From positions 13,323 through 77,322 of the forward strand of contig NMRB01000317.1 in assembly GCA_002633025.1 (NCBI GenBank): 64,000 nt of DNA, given 5' to 3'. This DNA is from Notospermus geniculatus (Eukaryota; Nemertea; Pilidiophora; Heteronemertea; Lineidae). The notes beneath the pieces were generated by a model, which worked only from the letters and a program-made list of their open reading frames with translations, ran no database searches and had not been told where the DNA came from. Numbering within the stretch: the stretch's first letter is position 1; every line of letters starts with the position of its first letter. The translations under genes and the position numbers were made by a program. This document shows, in pieces, positions 57,167-64,000 of this stretch.

Positions 57167-60100
57167 ATGACGACTGTCGAGTATGATTTGGACACCTCTG
57201 GTGGCCTTATGGAGGTGAGGCTTCCGTAAAAGCGTTGTGCCTTTTTTTGCGTTTGCTCTTGCATGTTGAGCCTCCTCTGTCTGGCTGCTTGCTTGTTGGA
57301 TTGGACATGTTGGACGCGCGGCAGACATTTTGATTTTGCTTTGTTTTGTACGCATTCCACGCCAGCGCCATGGCATGTTGCATTAGGCCTATTATTTCAA
57401 TATTTTGTGGCTGTTAGGGTTAGGCCTACAGTAATAGCCTACCAAGTAGTTTTTTAACAAACCATAATTTTAAATTGCCTTTTGTGTTGTTGTTGGCATC
57501 CCCATATTTTTTCCAACAAGCCCTGATTTCAACTGCTGCCTGTAAAAAATCAAGCCGTTGGCGTTGACTAGAAATAATGTGACTGAATAGGAAATATTAA
57601 AGTTTCTCTACGTTTTGTACTGATCTTGCTGCAGGAAATTCACAAGCTGACAGCTCCTCCCCAAAGTGAAGAGTCCTTGCGTAAGAAGAAAAGGAAGGAA
57701 AGGGAATATCGTCGCCGGGGTAGGGCTGTCAATCACGATTGCTGCGACAGCTGTAAGGAAGGTGGGGACCTACTATGTTGTGATAGGTGTCCAGCCGCTT
57801 TCCATCTCCAGTGCCAGTGAGTTGATTTTTAAATACCAGTAGCCTAGCAAGAGTGAATAAGTGAAAATGTGTTGCCACTTCATTTTGATTCTATCACCAT
57901 CACTGTAACTCAGATTGGATAAATTCATTTTCTTACCTGCCTAGTTTTCCTATGGTTGCAGAAATCTAATCTCAAGTCCACAAATAACGTACATTGAATC
58001 ATCGTCATCGATTGAAGTAATCAACGACTGAAGTGTAAACTCCCGAACCTCACTCCTTTAGTGCCCATACTCCCATCTCTACCTTGAGTATACCAGATGT
58101 ATCATGCCTGATACAAATTATATTTCAAACTGTCTCGTGCACACTCAAGGTAAAGATGGGAGTATTGTCATAAGTCATCAGCAGTTGACATTTTATTTTT
58201 TCCCAGTGATCCACCTTTGGAAGAAGATGATTTACCCCCTGGTGAATGGATCTGCCATCGTTGTCGAGTTATGCCGCCACAAATTGAGGTACATAATACT
58301 CTGCATACATGTAGATGCTGCAGTAACTCAATGATCGAGAAATGTGAAATATCTTTTGACAAAAGGCTCATTTACCAATGCATGATTTCAATAGAACGCC
58401 ACTGCATGCTAAATAATTAAGACAGATTTTTTTCAAGTAAGGGAGTAAAATATATATTGCCGTTTTTCTTTTTGCAGAAGGATGATGATTCATGGTCTAC
58501 ATGTAGCTCCCAGAGTCACCGCAGTTTAGCCACTCCCACCCCTGGAACGAGCAGTACCAACGGTGAAGAAAAAGAAAAGAAGAAGAAGGAGAAGGTGGCT
58601 TATTCAAATAATCCCTTCCAGTTGATCGACATGGACAATGAAGACCCTGAAAAACCACTTCTCACCCTAATTAAGGCAGCCAAATTTATGAATCCAGAGC
58701 AGTTTGCTATGTCAAGTGAAATGGCTTGTACCACGCAACTTCCTGGTACAAGCAAACGCCGTTGGAATCGGGACAGCAATCGCAACCCACCAAAGAAACT
58801 AGCACACGAGTTGGACAGTGGCAGTGTACCATTGCCTGCTAAACTTTGCTTTGTTTGCAGCAAGTAAGTAAAAACAGTTTAATGTTACGAAAAGTGATCA
58901 CTGATAAAGTAATCGTTTTTCACAGGATCTGCTAGCTGAAGATGAATTGCCTGGCAGTCATCTTGATAAAGATAAATCAGGTTGGTTGTAGCAGGTGTAC
59001 ATGTAGCTCTCCACCAGTACTTTTGTTTGTTGGAGTCTCATTTCTTATATCTACCGGTACTTGCTTGTTTCAGGAGCTGTCGTAAAGGACCCTTGATCCA
59101 GTGTGATTACTGCCCCCTGTTGTTCCACATGGATTGTCTGAATCCACCATTGACAACAATGCCAACTGGTCGTTGGATGTGTCCCAATCACCCAGAACAC
59201 TTTGTGGTAAGTGATATTCATTTCCCACATCATTTGGCAATTTGACTAACTAAAGGTGGTTACAGTACTCAGATTTATTGAAGTGATGATTTTGTTTATT
59301 AGTTCAGATTGTTATTCACTTATTGTGTAAGTTCCAAGTAACAAGAGAGAGAAGTGGTTCTTTCTTCTGCAGTGAATCCCTTCATTTACAGGATGAAAAG
59401 TTGCTTAAGTCTTTGAGCTTGACCGAGCGTGTTGCTGTGTGGAATAAGTTCGATGGTCAAGTAGATGGTCATGCTGTCAAGATTAACTTCCTGAAGCACA
59501 TTCACAGGGAGCACCCTCCCTTTCGAATCAAAGTGGCTCATCCAAAGAGACCAGCTATCAAGGTAGACTTCTAAATGTGTCCCATTCATTGGTAGGATTT
59601 AGATTTTTGTGTCCGTTTCTGACGTGCCGTGACATGATTTCATACAAATTAGTGTAAAAAGACAGCTCTGTGAATGTGATTGGTTGACATTCTTTTTGCT
59701 TTGTGTAGGTTCCCAATGCAATAAAGCAGCAATATTTGTATCCTCCACCTTTGATGCCTCGGCCGAATGAAGCACCAAGGATTCTAGATCCAAACAAAGG
59801 AGCCACTTCAGAAATCTCTCAGGAAGACCAAGATGAGGTGAGTGACCCAAATGGTTGCCTTTTGCCACCAGGTGATCTGTGCAACATGGCAACTCCAAGA
59901 AGAGCTAAGTATTCGCTCGAATGCTTCTAATCTATCCATTCTGTTTTGCAGAAATTGTGTATAACTGCCTCTTCTCTTTGCCTCTCAATGGTGTACATGC
60001 TTTATTCCAGTGGTTATCATCCGTTGTCGCTCTCCAAACGAGCATTAGCCGCCACCTCGCCCAAAAAAAACTCAAGCCAAATGATGGGAAATAGTTGTTG

Positions 60101-62669
60101 AGCATGCTAAACCCACTGCCTCTGTGATGCCCACAGTAAAGCAGCTTGATACCAGTCCCTCCATCGCTGCCACGTCATTGGGTGTCTCTGGACAAGCAAC
60201 TTTGGACCAGTTAAAAGTCAGTGGTGATGCAACAGTGAAATCAGTCTCTAATGGTCCATCAGCATTCTCTCCCACTCATGATGTGCTTGGCAATGGACCA
60301 TTTTGTGAAGGAATTCAAAAACTACCAGGACAGGTCTCACTTTTGAAAAATAACAGTAGCCCAATGGATACCAGTGATTCTGTGGACAATACTTTATTAG
60401 GACAGAGGATACCGACCGGTTCTGATGTTTCACCAACTGTCATGAAAGTTTCTGTGCCACTGGCAGATAAATCAGGCCATTCAGCTGGTGGCAGTACGCC
60501 AACGAAAAACATAATTGTCAGTGCATTCAGTAAAGGTAACACAAGTGTTGCTGTTACCAAGCCTTCAAACAGCAGTCAGAATAACTTGCAGCCAAGAACT
60601 CTCTCTGTCACTAATCAGCAATCCATACTGACTCCGAAGGCCGGAACAACTGCAGGAGCCAAGCCGACGACTCCCACAGGTAGCAAAATCAGCATTATGC
60701 CTGCCTCATCCACACAACAATTGACACCAAAGGTTATCACCGTGTCATCTAGCCAAGGTAAGCTATTTGAAATACTATTTGAATTAGGTGTTAGCTTCAT
60801 GTTATATCAGTCTGTTGAAATGCTGTATACCAGCTGCAAAGAATGAAGTTAAATGCATCATCCTCATGTCTCTCCAGCCAAATCCACAATGACTGCTACC
60901 AGCACAGTGGCTGCAGTAGCCTCCAATGCTGCTGCCAAGCTCAATGCTGCCGGTGCCTTGAGCACATCACCAGCCATCATCAACCTAAACAACTCTTTAC
61001 AAGCTTGCATTGATGGAACATCAGGAGGTGAGTAAAGAACAGTGGAATGTGACCTTAAATAGAGACTGATGTGCATGTAGGACATCTTACAGAGTGTCAC
61101 TTTATTGGAAGATGACTGAGGCTAAGAGGTCACTGACTATTAAATTGAATTGCAACAGCACCCAAGAAATGTATGGACATCATAAATTTTCTAACTGAGC
61201 ATTATTGCTTTTCACTTTCAGATGTTGAACTGAGCAAGTTGGATGAACGTCTCATTCAGATTTTAGCATGGCAGCGTCTACAGCAGCTCCTTCCGCAGAA
61301 GAATACATCATCTTCCAGCTCATGCAAGAAAGGCACCCTCAATGGGCTTCTTTCTCCTGCAGGTTGGTAAAGTGATCGACACAATCTCTCAATCAATGTA
61401 CAATGTGCATTAAATGAAATATCAAGGAAGCCATCTTTCCATGAACCTGGTAGATATATAGCTTCTCTATTTTCAGTCTCCACAGAAGTCCAAGCACGAG
61501 CTTTGTTATGCCCATTGACAGGGAAGGGAAACACAGTGCCAATGCCGTACAGAACCCTCACTGTTGGAACAGGGGGAGACATGGATGTCTGTCTGTCAGC
61601 TTACGGCCACTGTAACTACGTGTCTGCAAAACATGCATGCATATTTTTTGACGAGGTAAGTCGAAGAGGAATGCAGCACTGGCCAGCCTTGACTGAATTC
61701 CTGAACAAGCAGTGTTCTCAAAATTGGATGATGTACTCTATGTTGATTAATTGCTTGCAGCTGAAGATAACGATGCTTGAAGTGGATATGGGACCAATGT
61801 TTGCTGTGGCATTGCATGTTCAATGGACTGTTGATTACAGAAGTTGGTCAATTCTTTCCAGACAACCAAGCACTATGAACTTCTGAACTACAGTGAGCAT
61901 GGTACAACAGTGGATAATGTTCTTTACTCGTGCGATTTCTCGGAGAAGACTGTGCTCTCCCCCAAACCTACTGGTATTGTGGCATCAGTTCGCAAGATTA
62001 TCAGCAAAAAGAGACAGAAGCCCGAGCCAGAACCTGTGGAAGAAGTTAAGCCAGAGGAGAGACTGACAATGAGTGGGCATGCTACTGAGGTAAGAAATTA
62101 TTTTGAATAGGTGATAGTACAGTGGAACCTCCCTTAACGGACACCTCTGCCAGGAGGACACCTCTCTATTAAGGACACCAATGTTCAGTCCCAAATTGAT
62201 CATTTCTATTCATTTCAACCTCTGTAATCAGGACACCTCTCTATTAAGGACAGCATTTGTCAGTCCCAAAGGTGTCCTTAATAGAGAGGTTCCACTGTAG
62301 TTGTCTGTTCACTCCAGGGGGGGAGGGGAGTATGTTGCCTAAGGAAAGAGAGAAACATGTATTGACCTGGCTGAGATGCAAACTCTAGACCTTCTTCCTG
62401 CTGTCTGAGTAAAGTTAAGAATTTTGCCATCTCTTCTGCAGGTTCGTAAGCCCTGTAATTGCAAAGGTAGCAGCTCCAGTTTAATCGGCGGGTCAGGTGC
62501 TGGTTGGGAGGGAACAGCACTTCTTCATCATGGCAGTTATATCAAAGTTGGATGTCTCCAGTTTGTGTTCAGCATTGTTGAGCAGGCTCCAAGGGATTTA
62601 TCACAGGAAAGGAAGAAAGAAGGATTCTCGATATTAAAGTCACAACTACGGGTGACTCCAGTGGAATAA
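57167..62669 (+). CDS. PHF12: PHF12 (Pf1) PHD-finger corepressor, 13 exons, ~934 aa
   Basis: Exons: 57167-57214, 57635-57816, 58207-58288, 58478-58863, 59074-59206, 59392-59562, 59709-59837, 60011-60757, 60878-61027, 61222-61362, 61477-61655, 61862-62089, 62442-62669 (TAA). Start [16 protein letters not shown] mirrors human PHF12. PHD1 (about residues 52-98): [24 protein letters not shown], then WICHRC. A conserved block follows ([20 protein letters not shown]). PHD2: [34 protein letters not shown]. The C-terminal FHA-like domain spans exons 11-13 ([73 protein letters not shown]). PHF12 bridges SIN3/HDAC, MRG15 and TLE corepressors on chromatin in the nucleus. Exon 8 is 747 nt but its flanking phases require one more base, so a 1-base loss lies near 60085-60091. 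Confidence 0.95.
58067..58166. mobile_element. MITE with ATACTCCCATCTCTACC ends in PHF12 intron 2
   Basis: ATACTCCCATCTCTACCTTG and its near-complement CAAGGTAAAGATGGGAGTAT, about 100 bp. It ends 40 bp before the acceptor of exon 3. A partial relative lies at 12609-12680. Confidence 0.75.
62120..62297. mobile_element. TA-target MITE (Tc1/mariner/pogo-type), 178 bp, copy 2
   Basis: Same ends and same length as 50692-50869, with TA at 62118-62119 and 62298-62299, in the last PHF12 intron just 29 bp past the donor. High identity suggests recent activity. Confidence 0.92.
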
Positions 62670-63180
62670 ACTGTTTCAGGTTGGACCATATATACGAGAA
62701 TTTTCTCCAGTGAGTCAGATATTTCAGGGATGAGCTGTCGATGTTTGCTGTCTTATTGTCAATATCTCTCACTGTTTAACCGGGAAATATCGATTGAGAT
62801 GAGATTGTTGGTGTTTTTGAAGCACATGTCAGCCAGTTACAATGTTCAATGTGTTATGTTACTGCAATGTCTCGCATTATGAGATTCCAATATTGGTTAC
62901 ACAAGGCATCATGGGTAATGCCGATTTTAATCTGCCTACATGAAGAGAGAACCGAGTATTTTATGAATTATAAACAAAGAAGAAAACACATTATCACAGC
63001 CCTCAAACACTTGTACATATAATTGTGTTGGAGGATGATAGGATGTGCATCCTCGAAGACTTCATGCAACTTGATGTATTTCTATGTTCGATTTCTTTCA
63101 TCTGTTGTGTATATTGTTTCATGAGACCTGTCCCTGATTGAATGAACTGATATCAATAAAGATTTCCTGCAGAACTATTG
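62670..63180 (+). other. PHF12 3' UTR with polyadenylation signal
   Basis: Follows the stop codon. AATAAA at 63155-63160 is followed by TTCCTGCAG. A further AATAAA at 63807-63812 could serve a longer form. Confidence 0.6.
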
Positions 63181-64000
63181 GCTAGTGGTGATGATTAGGA
63201 TGAACTAATTTTGTGGTCTTGGCACCTAAAATACTGAATTACCATATAGCAAAATAGGGCATTTAGGTCCAAAAGAATGTCCAATGTTGATTCTAGTTTG
63301 ACAATTGTTGTGAGAATGAAATATAGGCACAGCATTACACCTCTTTGAAATACAGCATGAAGTATGAAATCATTATGTGTATATTCTGCTGATCTTTGTA
63401 TCATTCTAGTATCCAATACGTGTCTACAAATCTCAAACCTCACCCAGGCTTCTTGCAACGAAGGCAGCCTCATCTTTGAATATTAAAATTACTCTTAAAT
63501 GACCGAGAGCATGATCTCATCAATATAGTTTCGAGTTGGGCATTTGTTTTGAGGAAGAGGCCCATTTTGCAAAACAGGCCTTTTGGTTGACTGGGTAGCT
63601 CATGGTTGTGGACTATCTGTCATGGCGATCAATTTGTTAATGAAAGTGAACACGAAAACATTATTGTTAATAATAAGTCAGAAGTTACCAATTTATCTGT
63701 ACAGTATTTTTGTTAATGTAGTTTTCTTACCTATTCTGAAATCATAGCATGCCTTGTAATGTACACCCACATTGTATTTGTAAATGTGAAATACTTGGCA
63801 ATGGTGAATAAACATTGTCTGTTCAGTAGAAATGCCTGTCTTTGTAGTTGCTACAATGTACATGTATGATGTGGGAGAACATATCATGGAAACTATCAGA
63901 TAATTTTTCAAGACTGAGTCATCACTCTTGAGAACACACAATAACTTGTGGAATTCTGTGGCCTGTGTTCTTTCTTTCCCTTGACAACTTTTCAAAGATA
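63181..64000. other. Stretch without recognisable gene
   Basis: AT-rich and unique, with no supported exon. It may be the distal PHF12 3' UTR, given the AATAAA at 63807. Confidence 0.45.

Noticed and set aside
58926-58979. Extra PHF12 exon encoding [12 protein letters not shown]
   Set aside because: Inserting it between exons 4 and 5 in the required phase gives an immediate stop, and exons 4 and 5 already join perfectly within the second PHD finger.

Overview
This is a 64 kb piece of an animal nuclear genome. Its genes are split by GT-AG introns whose phases match, and it has vertebrate-like orthologues, AATAAA signals, a tRNA-derived SINE and a dense population of short non-autonomous DNA transposons (MITEs). 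The protein families point to a bilaterian invertebrate, probably marine (cephalochordate, ambulacrarian or lophotrochozoan). I cannot resolve the phylum. A 15-base N run and three single Ns show it is a draft assembly.

Layout. 0-5 kb: foldback and tandem repeats, a dead LINE fragment, a Penelope-like terminus and a probable cysteine-rich/PAN-domain gene (+). 5-10 kb: repeats only, including a 2.26 kb giant palindrome flanked by a 7-bp duplication. 10.4-15.1 kb: a complete six-exon immunoglobulin-superfamily receptor (+; three Ig-like domains, one membrane pass, tyrosine-containing tail) that no single open frame reveals. 15-20 kb: repeats and two 22-bp minisatellite arrays, one with a 66-bp higher-order unit. 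20.2-21.4 kb: an intronless rhodopsin-class GPCR (+). 23.7-25.0 kb: a Prrx paired-related homeobox gene (-), whose N-terminal exon I could not find. 25-34 kb: intergenic, repeats and a SINE. 34.1-39.7 kb: an RSRC2-like RS-domain splicing protein (+). 39.7-46.2 kb: mostly unique AT-rich DNA. 46.2-48.7 kb: four exons of UNC119 (-). 48.9-53.9 kb: two separate local tandem duplications whose copies differ by clean transposon insertions. 57.2-63.2 kb: PHF12 (+), 13 exons with one apparent 1-base frameshift.

The genes do not form an operon and serve unrelated roles: surface recognition and signalling (Ig receptor, GPCR), developmental transcription (Prrx), splicing (RSRC2), lipid-modified protein trafficking (UNC119) and chromatin repression (PHF12). 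UNC119 and PHF12 are divergent neighbours here and lie near each other in vertebrates, so the linkage may be ancient. The most unusual content is the Ig receptor, the giant palindrome, the natural empty and filled transposon sites, and the number of distinct MITE families.
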